Source: Salaquimonas sp. (lineage in GTDB: Bacteria; Pseudomonadota; Alphaproteobacteria; Rhizobiales; Rhizobiaceae). From it: a DNA stretch of 64,000 nt. Position 1 is the first letter of the stretch. Each line of letters starts with the position of its first letter. A program made the translations under genes and the position numbers. A model generated the notes under the pieces. The model saw only the letters and a list, made by a program, of their open reading frames with translations. It did no database searches and was not told the DNA's origin. Of the stretch, positions 37,101 to 45,336 are shown in pieces. The stretch spans positions 1-64,000 of the forward strand of contig JANQQM010000179.1 of NCBI GenBank assembly GCA_028289365.1. The letters run 5' to 3'.

Positions 37101-38219
37101 CTGACGGGCGGTATCGGCAGCGATATCTTGCAGGGTGGTGACGGCGACGACCGCATCATTATCGATGAAGACGATAGCTGGTACGCCGGTGAAGCAGGCA
37201 TCGATACGATCGTCTATACCGGCCATGCCGACATCCTCTATGCACTCGATCAGGGTGCGTTTGAGAATGCCGAAATGGGCTGGGGCGACGACACGATTTG
37301 GGGTGGTTCCTCAGACAATGTCATCGATGGCGGCGGCGAAAACGATACCCTCTTCGGTTATGGCGGTAATGATATCCTGATTGGCGGGCTGGGTTCGGAT
37401 TCGCTGCAGGGCGGCGATGGCGACGATCGGATAATCATCGACGAGGATGACAGTTGGTATTCTGGTGACGCTGGTATCGATACCGTCGTCTATGCCGGCT
37501 TGGCTGACATGGCATATGCGCTTGATCAGGGCGCTTTCGAGAACGCAGAAATGGGTGCCGGCGACGACACGATCTGGGGCGGTGCGGCAGACAACATCAT
37601 TGATGGTGGTGATGGTGATGACACGCTGTTTGGTTATGGTGGAAACGACACTCTGATCGGCGGCGCCGGCATTGACTCCCTGCAGGGCGGGGATGGTGAC
37701 GACTTCATTTTCATCGACGAGAACGACAGCTGGTATTCCGGCGATGGTGGCGTCGACACGATCGTCTATGAAGGTTCGGCAGACATGCAATATGCGCTCG
37801 GCCAGGGCGGTTTCGAGAATGCAGAGTTCGGGTCTGGGGACGATACGATTTGGGCCACGTCAGATGCCAATGACATCAAGGGCGGCGCAGGCGATGATGC
37901 GCTGTTCGGCTATGAAGGGGATGACACGTTAACCGGTGGCGAGGGTGACGATACGCTCTCCGGTGGTGCTGATGACGATGTCTTCATCTTCCGCACCGAT
38001 TTCGGTCATGACACGGTTTCCGATTTTGACGCCGGTGCAGGCAGCGAGGATATCATCGAGTTTTCTACCGATTTGTTTGCCGACTATGCCGCAGTTCTGT
38101 CGGCGGCAGCCGATAACAATGGTGATACCGTAATTACGGTCGATACGGATAATAGTATCACGCTTTCAAGTGTTTCCGTCTCCGCCCTGCATGTGGACGA
38201 CTTTCAATTCGTGGCGTAG
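34170..38219 (+). CDS. RTX (haemolysin-type calcium-binding repeat) secreted protein
   Basis: A 1349-residue protein. Residues 1-180 have no RTX repeats and include NSYVNSMLYAIGLDLTQYIS, a possible enzyme-like segment that I cannot name. Calcium-binding GGxGxDxUx blocks occur at about 190-215, 428-492 and onward. From residue 901 a 92-residue unit repeats four times, with a diverged copy at 637. The C-terminus (DDDVFIFRTDFGHDTVSDFD and an Asp/Val-rich end) is the usual uncleaved signal for type I secretion. No secretion ABC/MFP genes are in the window. It may be an adhesin, toxin or surface protein. Confidence 0.9.
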   Translation: MARIYIAANYVTNSEPSAIVPEYLENSGHLQLVYEDDAGVTTEIEVQAPFLFMAGGNWSFKLREHFETTEYIDNNGNVTDPARYQSANIQLKEGQTAEQAWELLTKIHSNLSDVGADLDYDINTQNSNSYVNSMLYAIGLDLTQYISAVQPSDVERFPASNTNVFLAADNSASDNFDFVLNMNVAGTDGDDFIRFGRGSDKISGGEGSDILHGGDGNDFLFANGETGSEFTIQDGNLVFDENFAPWTVPGLSAIDYADGSADYLYGGNGEDYYFVAGQGGIDEFDQDRTIQQGFEWEASNFNKDIYDHIDIIYDSDGQGRIWYGLYGSDTGVDLDIHELGSHDFALNKDSNGQAVTFLGRQTWGSSIIVDLYTDPETGVSSNRLVFYEGETHHALFAIDGFFNGAFGITLEGYDPDTLYTPAGDYEDNINGGGGDENIDGGGGNDTIDGGEGNDTINGGEGDDVLEGGSGNDWIEGGSGADTISGGVGADTANYIRSDAGVSINLSAGTASGGHATGDQLQEIENLVGSLFDDTLTGDGEDNVFHGTEGADAIDGGAGSDTVSYKDYVPVGYSSSDPGLVINLMTGSVSGAQATGDVLTGIENITGTFADDQLTGDDNDNVLDGYAGTDTLLGNGGDDVLHIDSTTELAQSDGGTGEDTLVYSGNQTLNYNLADNGFEHFLASHNKHDRIHGTASANRIETGSGQNSLYGYEGDDTLIGGAGNDKLIGGVGSDILDGGEGSDRAEFTEPSGNAVIDLQAGLATHSNGDIDQLISIENVKVGDGQYVINGSSDANQIRVGQGDDTVNAGDGDDQITIDVLGGIDQFDGGAGNDRVDFQLFVGAVSVNLAIGLATGAGGYSASLASIESAYGSNDDDSITGSDGDNTLSGGDGIDVIVGAGGDDRIIIDEFDSWYSGGDGIDTVVYEGSADMQYSLSQGDFEHAEFGYGDDTIWGNALDNHIHGGFGDDSLFGYGGNDVLTGGIGSDILQGGDGDDRIIIDEDDSWYAGEAGIDTIVYTGHADILYALDQGAFENAEMGWGDDTIWGGSSDNVIDGGGENDTLFGYGGNDILIGGLGSDSLQGGDGDDRIIIDEDDSWYSGDAGIDTVVYAGLADMAYALDQGAFENAEMGAGDDTIWGGAADNIIDGGDGDDTLFGYGGNDTLIGGAGIDSLQGGDGDDFIFIDENDSWYSGDGGVDTIVYEGSADMQYALGQGGFENAEFGSGDDTIWATSDANDIKGGAGDDALFGYEGDDTLTGGEGDDTLSGGADDDVFIFRTDFGHDTVSDFDAGAGSEDIIEFSTDLFADYAAVLSAAADNNGDTVITVDTDNSITLSSVSVSALHVDDFQFVA
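36870..37973 (+). repeat. Four tandem 276-bp units in the RTX gene
   Basis: Units begin at 36870, 37146, 37422 and 37698, exactly 276 bp (92 codons) apart. Each encodes DD-I-ID-DSWYSG, then GIDT-VY, a Tyr/Leu-Gln-Gly-Phe-Glu core, GDDTIW and LFGYGGNDxL. A diverged copy starts at 36078. The exact period points to recent duplication by unequal recombination. Confidence 0.9.
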
Positions 38220-38267
38220 TTACTGCTCGCTCTGGGAAGCTGTTTCCCTGTCAGCGCACAACGATGC

Positions 38268-38322
38268 GGGAAGCTCAGCAGATTGAAATTGGAACTCTAC
38301 CGTCCAATCAGTTGAGCTTCCC
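38268..38322. repeat. 10-base perfect inverted repeat after the RTX gene
   Basis: GGGAAGCTCA and TGAGCTTCCC are separated by 35 bases, 49 bases after the RTX stop codon. There is no U-tract, so it is not a standard terminator. It may be a mobile-element end or an RNA stability structure. Confidence 0.5.
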
Positions 38323-38376
38323 CTATCCCGGTGCCTAAGCGTGCTTGTGTTGGAAACGAATCCACGAAGGACCAAG

Positions 38377-38568
38377 ATGTAGGAGACAGAACTAGTCTAC
38401 ATTGTGACAGATGTTGAAACCGATAGACCAGATCCAGGCCTCAACTTTATACTGAGTTTTGCATCCGTAGCCAAAGGTAAGAATGGAGAGGATTATTTGC
38501 AGAAACTAAAGCAATTCCGCCTTTCCATTAATGTATGCCATGAGAGGATGGTAGCAGGCAGATACTGA
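38377..38568 (+). pseudogene. Nonsense-mutated N-terminal fragment of a 3'-5' exonuclease-like gene
   Basis: After AAGGA and an ATG at 38377, codon 2 is TAG. The frame then reads ETELVYIVTDVETD, PDPGLN and LSFASVAKG, like the first 30-40 residues of DEDD-type exonuclease proteins (YxVTDxExDGPxPG...MLSFAS). The frame ends at 38568, long before a full domain. It is therefore a truncated and inactivated remnant. The wider gap 38220-39009 contains no other gene I can support. Confidence 0.55.
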
Positions 38569-39009
38569 GTGATTGAATAGTCATGTCATGGCGAGATTAT
38601 TTCATGAACGAAAACAAGAATGGAACGATTCCAGATTGTTCGAATATCGACAGGCTCTTAACAGAGGCCTCGCTCATCACCAGCAAATCAGAGGCAACTG
38701 TTGATCGGCTGCCAACCAACCCAAATGGCAGGTATTCGAAAATAACCGCCGATTGTGGGCGAGATACTATCTTGCTCATACTCAACGTGGTTGTCATCGG
38801 AGACAGGCAACTTGCTCGACCCTCCATTTTCGGAGAACAATCAAAGAACCGGAATCAAGTTGTCACGTTACACAACGATATTAGTAGCAATCAACAGAAG
38901 TGATTTGATAGGCAGTCTTTACTCAATGCAGACCGTATAATGTCGGCGATTTTAGCGACTAAAGTGAGACTAGCTTTTTGAGGGTTTCTAGCTAACCCTT
39001 TGATATTTA

Positions 39010-39085
39010 TGGTGAGCGCTCGGGGTCTCGAACCCCGGACCTACTGATTAAAAGTCAGTTGCTCTACCAACTGAGCTAAGCGCTC
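39010..39085 (-). tRNA. tRNA-Lys(UUU)
   Basis: 76-base gene with acceptor GAGCGCT/AGCGCTC, D-arm GCTCAGTTGGTAGAGC, anticodon arm ACTGA-CTTTTAA-TCAGT (anticodon TTT), T-arm CGGGG-TTCGAGA-CCCCG, discriminator A and encoded CCA. All stems pair. It sits at the right end of the accessory island, with its 3' end facing the island. Confidence 0.97.
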
Positions 39086-39450
39086 CCAATCGGGACAGGG
39101 CCAGGAAAACACCATATGCCCTTGATGAAATACCGCGCGGTGCGAATCTGCCACATTGCAGTATTTCAATCGCGCGATACATACGGATGTGTTTTTACGT
39201 GGTCAACACTAAAACTTTGTTACAAGTGAATAATCGATGAAAAGGTGCCGCGTAGTAGGTGGCATAAGCTCGTCAGGTGCGCCGATCATCCAGCTGAGAG
39301 CATCCAGTTTTGATGCCGGATTGAGTGAAATCAATACTTCATCAAAAGGTGACTGTTATGTGAGTGCATCTTAGGATAGCACATCCCAAATAAGAGAATG
39401 TCGATATTGATTGCGCCAGCTAGTGAAACACAAGGATCAAGCCAGATTCC
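39086..39450. other. Intergenic region upstream of ccdA, nothing recognised
   Basis: About 365 bases between tRNA-Lys and ccdA. It should contain the promoters of both. No gene, repeat or strong palindrome was seen. Confidence 0.5.
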
Positions 39451-40197
39451 ATGACAGGTGATATTTCATACCTGACTGCCGTGATTGCAGGCCTAATCTC
39501 GTTTGTCTCGCCATGTGTGCTGCCGCTGGTGCCGCCATATCTGTGCTACATGGCGGGCACCTCGCTCGACAATTTGACCAATGAGACCAAACCTGAAGGC
39601 GGTGCGGCCGTGGTTTCAACTAGTGCAGTTGTCGTCCCGGCCATCGCATTCGTTCTTGGTTTTACGACGGTATTTGTAGCCCTGGGGGCAGGGGCCTCGT
39701 CCATTGGTGCGCTGGTCCGTGCACATATGGATACGCTGGCCATCATTGCAGGCTTCATCATCATTGCCATGGGACTGCATTTTCTGGGCGTGTTCCGCAT
39801 TGGCCTGTTGTATCGTGAGGCCCGGTTTCAGGGCGGCGGTGCCGGCCTTGCCGGTGCGTTTCTCATGGGGCTGGCCTTCGCTTTCGGGTGGACACCTTGT
39901 ATCGGACCGGTACTCGGTGTGATCCTCGGTATTGCCAGCTCCAAGGCAAGTGTGGGAGAGGGGGCAACCCTGCTGGCATTTTATTCGGCCGGCATGGGCA
40001 TTCCGTTCATCCTGGCCGCCATGTTTGTCGGACCATTCATGAATTTCCTGACGCGGTTCAGGCGTCATCTGGGAATGGTCGAGAAGGTCATGGGCGGCCT
40101 GCTCGTGCTGACTGGCATCCTATTCATAACCGGTGGTATGCAGCGCTTCTCGTTTTGGCTGCTGGAGATGTTTCCGGTGCTCGGAACAATCGGTTAG
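39451..40197 (+). CDS. ccdA: CcdA-type thiol-disulfide transporter for cytochrome c biogenesis
   Basis: A 248-residue, six-helix protein of the DsbD/CcdA family. The reactive cysteines are in FVSPCVLPLVPPYLCYMAG (Cys22) and FGWTPCIGPVLG. It moves reducing power from cytoplasmic thioredoxin to the periplasm, where it keeps apocytochrome c thiols reduced. ATG 39451 begins MTGDISYLTAVIAGL. It is separated from the SPOR gene by 19 bases, convergent. Confidence 0.92.
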   Translation: MTGDISYLTAVIAGLISFVSPCVLPLVPPYLCYMAGTSLDNLTNETKPEGGAAVVSTSAVVVPAIAFVLGFTTVFVALGAGASSIGALVRAHMDTLAIIAGFIIIAMGLHFLGVFRIGLLYREARFQGGGAGLAGAFLMGLAFAFGWTPCIGPVLGVILGIASSKASVGEGATLLAFYSAGMGIPFILAAMFVGPFMNFLTRFRRHLGMVEKVMGGLLVLTGILFITGGMQRFSFWLLEMFPVLGTIG

Positions 40198-40216
40198 CGA
40201 CTGGCATATTTACGGT

Positions 40217-40801
40217 TTACTGGCGTTCGATCAGCTCGCCCTCAAATTTCTCCGCAATGCAGACAATCTCCGCAGGCAGGGCGATGTTTGCGCAGGCCTG
40301 CTGGGCTTCCTGAAGCGTGGCAAAGGGACCAACCATCAATTGAGCGGCAAGGCCGCCCTCGGTATCCTTCAGGCTCGCCCTGGGCTCCAGCTGATCCAGC
40401 AGCATTTCGGCATTCGCCTCTGATATTTCGACAAAGCGTTTCGAAAGAGCGGAGAAGGAGGCCGCCGATCCCAGATTTATGCCATATCCGATGGCAGTCG
40501 TCGTTTCTTCGGCCTGCGGAATTTCGATTGTCGGCTCCGGAGAAAGTCGCGATTCATCGCGTTTGTTCATCACGGTTACACCTTCCGGCTGTCTTGGAAG
40601 CAACGGGACTGTTTCTTCTCTTGAGTCAGCCGCTGCCTTATCTTCGGCTTCCTGTAACTCAATCGCCCGTTTCGTGTCATATCGGATGATGGTTTGCGGC
40701 GGCGGAGGTGATGCAAAATAGTTGAGATAGACCAGCATTGCGCCCAGCCCGAGCGCAAATCCGACCAATCCGCCAAACATTGCATAAAGGAAACGGTTCA
40801 T
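40217..40801 (-). CDS. Membrane-anchored SPOR-domain protein
   Basis: A 194-residue protein with a short cytoplasmic start, a membrane helix at about 7-28 (AMFGGLVGFALGLGAMLVYL), a Pro/Glu-rich linker and a C-terminal SPOR-like domain (about 115-190, YGINLGSAASFSALSKRF, AAQLMVGPFATLQEAQQAC). SPOR domains bind denuded septal peptidoglycan, so a role in cell division or wall upkeep is likely. No enzyme domain is seen. Confidence 0.78.
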   Translation of the reverse strand: MNRFLYAMFGGLVGFALGLGAMLVYLNYFASPPPPQTIIRYDTKRAIELQEAEDKAAADSREETVPLLPRQPEGVTVMNKRDESRLSPEPTIEIPQAEETTTAIGYGINLGSAASFSALSKRFVEISEANAEMLLDQLEPRASLKDTEGGLAAQLMVGPFATLQEAQQACANIALPAEIVCIAEKFEGELIERQ

Positions 40802-41009
40802 TCAGACGCCAAATTTTCAAAGACTGGAAGGCTTGGCATCTGCAATGCCGTAATTCCAATGGGTGCGGGTTCTTGTATTGGGTTCCAAACTGGCATTATT
40901 AGCAACAACACTTAAGCAGGTCTCAATAATTTGCCGTTATTAACAGGCGTGGAGACAGGTATCCGTCGCCGAACGAAATTTTGGGATGATTTAGAACTGG
41001 ATCAGAAAA

Positions 41010-42368
41010 ATGGCAAGAAGCTGTCTTACAATCATACTGGCTGCCGGCGAGGGAACCAGAATGCGGTCGAACTTGCCCAAAGTGTTGCATCCGGTAGCTG
41101 GTCTTCCGATGGTCGTTCATGTTCTGGAGAGTGCCATTGAAGCCGGTGCGGATCACCATGTGCTGGTGGTTGGCCGTGAAAGCGAGGCCGTCAAAGACGC
41201 GGTAGCGGATACTGCAACCAATGTCACATTCTGTGAGCAGGTCGAGAGATTGGGTACGGCACACGCCGTCTTAGCCGCCAGGGACGCGCTTGCACAGGGT
41301 TATGATGACGTTCTGGTGCTGTTTGCCGATACACCGCTGGTCAGACCTCAGACGCTGAAGAATCTGCGATCCGCACTAGCGGACGGTGCAGAAATAGCGG
41401 TTCTTGGCTTCCAGGCGAGCAACCCGTCCGGATATGGCCGGTTGATCGTCGAAAACGGTGAACTGGTGGCGATCCGGGAAGACAAGGATGCCAGTGAACA
41501 GGAAAAACAGATCACATTCTGCAATGGTGGCATCATGGCCTTTCGCGGCCGCAATGCGCTGGAAATGCTTGAGGTGATTGGAAATGACAATGCCAAGGGC
41601 GAATATTACCTAACCGATTTGCCGTCGATTGCACGCGAGAAGGGGCTGAGTGTCGTCGCGCTCGAGGGCGACAAGGATGAAGTGCTTGGTGTCAACAACC
41701 GGGTGGAACTGGCCGAAATCGAAACCATCTGGCAGCGCCGCCGACGGGATGAATTGATGTTGGCTGGGGTGTCGATGATCGCACCTGAAACCGTCTTTCT
41801 TTCCCACGACACCGCATTGGCTGCTGATTGTGTCGTCGAACCCAATGTGGTGTTCGGGCCTGGTGTTTCAATAGACGAGGGTACGCGGATCCGAAGCTTT
41901 TCCCATCTTGAGGATTGTACGATTGCCGACAACGCCACCGTCGGTCCCCATTCCAGGATCAGGCCAGGCACGAGGATGGCCACGGGTTCAAGAGTTGGGA
42001 ATTTCTGTGAATTGAAGAATGCCGAGATAGGTGAGGGTGCCAAGGTCAATCATCTCTCCTATGTCGGTGATGCCAGTGTTGGCAAAGGTGCCAATGTCGG
42101 GGCAGGGACCATTACCTGCAATTATGACGGTGTGAACAAGCATCGTACCGAAATCGGCGAAGGAACTTTTATCGGCTCCAACAGCGCGCTTGTGGCGCCC
42201 GTTTCCATCGGCAACAATGCCTATGTCGCATCGGGTAGCGTGATTGTTGAGGATATCCCCGATGATGCAATGGCAATCGCCCGGGGGCGGCAAGCGAACA
42301 AGCCAGGCTATGCAACCCGGCTCAGAGAGCGTGCTGAGGCAGCAAAAAAGGCCAGAGCGAAGCGATAA
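41010..42368 (+). CDS. glmU: Bifunctional UDP-GlcNAc pyrophosphorylase / GlcN-1-P acetyltransferase
   Basis: 452 residues. The N-terminal nucleotidyltransferase has [20 protein letters not shown] and the metal Asp in LFADTPLV. The C-terminal left-handed beta-helix has hexapeptide repeats and the acetyltransferase site [20 protein letters not shown]. It makes UDP-GlcNAc for peptidoglycan and LPS. It is followed by glmS, which supplies glucosamine-6-phosphate, 198 bases later. Confidence 0.97.
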   Translation: MARSCLTIILAAGEGTRMRSNLPKVLHPVAGLPMVVHVLESAIEAGADHHVLVVGRESEAVKDAVADTATNVTFCEQVERLGTAHAVLAARDALAQGYDDVLVLFADTPLVRPQTLKNLRSALADGAEIAVLGFQASNPSGYGRLIVENGELVAIREDKDASEQEKQITFCNGGIMAFRGRNALEMLEVIGNDNAKGEYYLTDLPSIAREKGLSVVALEGDKDEVLGVNNRVELAEIETIWQRRRRDELMLAGVSMIAPETVFLSHDTALAADCVVEPNVVFGPGVSIDEGTRIRSFSHLEDCTIADNATVGPHSRIRPGTRMATGSRVGNFCELKNAEIGEGAKVNHLSYVGDASVGKGANVGAGTITCNYDGVNKHRTEIGEGTFIGSNSALVAPVSIGNNAYVASGSVIVEDIPDDAMAIARGRQANKPGYATRLRERAEAAKKARAKR

Positions 42369-42566
42369 TCACACGTTTGAGTATTTTCGCGAAACTGCCA
42401 CGTTAACCAATCATGGCAATGGCTTTGTAACCCTCCTGTGCAAGACTGAGGTAAGAGTTTGCAACATTGTTTGAATTCAAACCGGGTGTGCAAATCGATA
42501 CAAGGCAAACAAGCTATTGGTTGCGGTTTGGCTTATTGATTCGAGATATGGTGGAAGGATCCAGCA

Positions 42567-44393
42567 ATGTGCGGAATTGTGGGAATGATCGGCAACAAGC
42601 CCGTCGCGCCACTTCTTGTCGATGCGCTCAAGCGTCTCGAATATCGAGGATATGATTCAGCAGGTGTCGCCACCGTCGAGGGTGATCATCTCGACCGCCG
42701 CCGCGCGGAAGGCAAGCTTGTAAACCTCGAAGCACTGTTGAATGCCAATCCGCTAAACGGTTCAATCGGCATCGGGCACACCCGCTGGGCAACCCATGGT
42801 GTCCCGAATGAGACCAATGCGCATCCGCATTTCTCGGAGAATGTCGCCGTCGTACATAACGGCATTATCGAGAATTTTCGGGAATTGCGCGACATGCTGT
42901 TGGCCGAAGGCTACGAATTTTCTTCCCAGACCGATACAGAGGTGGTCGCCCATCTGGTCGAGCGCAATCTGAAAGCGGGAGACCCGCCGCGGGAAGCAGC
43001 CCGCAAGGCGCTTTTGCAATTGCGCGGCGCTTTTGCGCTGGCAATTTTATATACCAATCATGAAGACCTTTTGATTGGTGCAAGAAACGGCCCGCCATTG
43101 GCTGTCGGGCATGGTGACGGAGAGATGTTCCTGGGCTCTGACGCAATCGCGCTCGCACCCTTTACGAACAGGATAACCTATCTTGAAGACGGCGATTGGT
43201 GTGTGATCACCCGTTCCGGCATGGAGATCTTTGACAGCGAAGGGCATCCGGTAAACCGCGCCTTGCAACAGTCAGTCGGCTCGGCGCTGATGGTCGACAA
43301 GGGCAACCACCGCCACTTCATGCAGAAGGAAATCTACGAGCAGCCCGAAGTAGTTTCCCACACGCTTTCCAACTATCTGGACTTTGCCAGTGGTACCGTC
43401 ATTACCGATGATGATCTTCCCTTCGATTTTGCCGCACTTGATCGCGTGACGATATCTGCCTGCGGTACTGCCTATCTGGCCGGGCTGGTTTCCAAATACT
43501 GGTTCGAACGATATGCGCGCCTGCCGGTCGACATCGATGTTGCTTCCGAATTCCGCTATCGAGAAATGCCGATGCCTGAAAATGGTCTGGCATTGTTCGT
43601 TTCCCAGTCGGGGGAGACTGCCGACACGCTGGCGGGTCTGCGCTATTGCCGCGAACAGGGTCAGCATATCGGATCCATCGTAAATGTCCGTGAATCGACC
43701 ATTGCACGAGAATCCGACGTTGTATTTCCAACCCTGGCTGGTCCGGAAATCGGCGTTGCCTCGACCAAGGCATTTACCTGCCAGATGGCGACCTTGGCGG
43801 CGCTTGCCGTTCGTGCGGGCAGGGCCCGCGGAATTCTTGACTTAGAAACGGAAAAGAACCTGGTCCAGGACATGATCGAGGTGCCCCGTCTTGCGACACA
43901 GGCGCTGAAACTCGAGCAGGATATTGAAAAAATTGCCCATGACCTCTCACGGGTCAAGGATGTGCTCTATCTCGGCCGCGACACCAACTATCCGCTGGCG
44001 ATGGAAGGCGCACTCAAGCTCAAGGAAATTTCCTATATCCATGCGGAAGGGTATGCCGCCGGCGAGCTCAAGCATGGACCGATTGCCCTGATCGATGAAG
44101 ACATGCCGGTGGTGGTCATCGCACCGCATGACAGGATCTTCGAAAAGACGGTTTCCAACATGCAGGAAGTTGCTGCGCGGGGTGGCCGGATTATCCTGAT
44201 CACCGATGCCCGAGGCGCTGAAGAAACGGCCGTGCAAACCGAACATTTGCTGGTAATGCCCGACACGCCGGAATTCGTTGCGCCACTGGTCTATTCGCTG
44301 CCGATACAATTGCTCGCCTATCACACGGCGGTCTTGATGGGCACGGATGTCGATCAACCCAGAAACCTGGCGAAATCGGTCACGGTGGAATAG
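42567..44393 (+). CDS. glmS: Glutamine-fructose-6-phosphate aminotransferase (isomerising)
   Basis: 608 residues, the usual length. Cys2 (MCGIVGMIG) is the glutaminase nucleophile, and GHTRWATHG is the conserved Arg site. Two SIS domains follow (SACGTAYLAG, FVSQSGETADTL, TNYPLAMEGALKLKEISYIH), and the C-terminus AKSVTVE matches the family. It makes glucosamine-6-phosphate. No glmS ribozyme is apparent upstream, as expected outside Firmicutes. Confidence 0.97.
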   Translation: MCGIVGMIGNKPVAPLLVDALKRLEYRGYDSAGVATVEGDHLDRRRAEGKLVNLEALLNANPLNGSIGIGHTRWATHGVPNETNAHPHFSENVAVVHNGIIENFRELRDMLLAEGYEFSSQTDTEVVAHLVERNLKAGDPPREAARKALLQLRGAFALAILYTNHEDLLIGARNGPPLAVGHGDGEMFLGSDAIALAPFTNRITYLEDGDWCVITRSGMEIFDSEGHPVNRALQQSVGSALMVDKGNHRHFMQKEIYEQPEVVSHTLSNYLDFASGTVITDDDLPFDFAALDRVTISACGTAYLAGLVSKYWFERYARLPVDIDVASEFRYREMPMPENGLALFVSQSGETADTLAGLRYCREQGQHIGSIVNVRESTIARESDVVFPTLAGPEIGVASTKAFTCQMATLAALAVRAGRARGILDLETEKNLVQDMIEVPRLATQALKLEQDIEKIAHDLSRVKDVLYLGRDTNYPLAMEGALKLKEISYIHAEGYAAGELKHGPIALIDEDMPVVVIAPHDRIFEKTVSNMQEVAARGGRIILITDARGAEETAVQTEHLLVMPDTPEFVAPLVYSLPIQLLAYHTAVLMGTDVDQPRNLAKSVTVE

Positions 44394-44482
44394 GACTGTC
44401 TATTATCCGATATTCCGATTTGCCTGTGGCGATTATCCACCTATATTAACGCTGATCGACCAAAGCAGCTAACTGGATTGTC

Positions 44483-45301
44483 TTGGATAAGCACTCAAAA
44501 CCGGGCGCCTTTACGCGTCTGAGAAATTACTTCCTGACCGGTTTCATTGTCGTAGCGCCGCTGACGATCACGATCTATCTCATCTGGACGTTTGTCGAAT
44601 GGGTGGATGGATGGATTATCCCTTACATACCGGCGGTCTATAATCCCGAGACCTATTTGCCATTTGAAATGCCCGGTTTTGGCCTGGTGATGGCTATCAT
44701 CATCATAACTCTCATCGGGTTTATGACGGCAAGTTTCGTTGGCCGTTCGATCGTCAATATGGGTGAAAGATTTCTGAACAGAATGCCGCTGGTTCGCAAT
44801 ATTTACAGTGGCTTAAAACAAATATTTCAGACGGTACTTTCGGGTCAGAAGGGCTCATTTACCAAGGTTGGTGTCCTTGAATATCCGCGAAGAGGCCTGT
44901 TTGCGATTGTTTTCATCGCTACTGACACCAAGGGTGAGGTCGACCAGCGGCTTAAGGAAAAGGGAAAGGACACTGTCAGCGTCTTCCTTCCCACGACTCC
45001 GAACCCAACCTCCGGATTTTTGCTGTTTGTTCCAAAAGACGACATCACCATTTTGGACATGAGTGTCGAAGAAGCCGCGAAACTGGTTATTTCTGCAGGA
45101 CTAGTTGCCCCCGAATACGGAGAAGAAGGCGAAGAGATACCCGGCGTTCTTGTCGAAGGAAACAAGGAAGAAGCGGTTCAGAAAATCGTGGAAATGGCCA
45201 ATAAACCGCCGCCGGCGAAACCAAAACCGGCCAGGCGGACAACCAAGACGACCGCAAAACGCAGGCCATCGGCAAGAAGCAAGACCTCTGAGAAATCCTG
45301 A
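44483..45301 (+). CDS. DUF502-family membrane protein
   Basis: A 272-residue protein with two N-terminal membrane helices (about 16-40 and 66-92) and the DUF502 core (LVRNIYSGLKQIFQTVLSGQ, VFLPTTPNPTSGFLLFVPKDD). A Lys/Arg/Pro-rich tail ends the protein. TTG at 44483 is the only start giving the full N-terminus (KHSKPGAFTRLRNYFLTG). The molecular role is unknown; it often lies beside glmS and recG in Rhizobiales. Confidence 0.85.
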   Translation: MDKHSKPGAFTRLRNYFLTGFIVVAPLTITIYLIWTFVEWVDGWIIPYIPAVYNPETYLPFEMPGFGLVMAIIIITLIGFMTASFVGRSIVNMGERFLNRMPLVRNIYSGLKQIFQTVLSGQKGSFTKVGVLEYPRRGLFAIVFIATDTKGEVDQRLKEKGKDTVSVFLPTTPNPTSGFLLFVPKDDITILDMSVEEAAKLVISAGLVAPEYGEEGEEIPGVLVEGNKEEAVQKIVEMANKPPPAKPKPARRTTKTTAKRRPSARSKTSEKS

Positions 45302-45336
45302 TCTGCGGATCATTCAGAATAACTCTGACCTTACAG

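Noticed and set aside
37311-37790. Long minus-strand frames opposite the RTX repeats (also 36462-36992)
   Set aside because: They arise from the biased GGxGxD codons on the other strand and have repetitive Ile/Val/Thr-rich translations.
36870-37973. CRISPR-like or minisatellite array
   Set aside because: The period is 276 bp and in frame with an RTX protein; it is a coding repeat.
38583-38903. 106-residue plus-strand frame before tRNA-Lys
   Set aside because: Weak composition, no family, no good ribosome site; it lies in decayed DNA, so I do not call it a gene.
42369-42566. glmS ribozyme or riboswitch upstream of glmS
   Set aside because: No ribozyme-like core was visible and such elements are not expected in this group.
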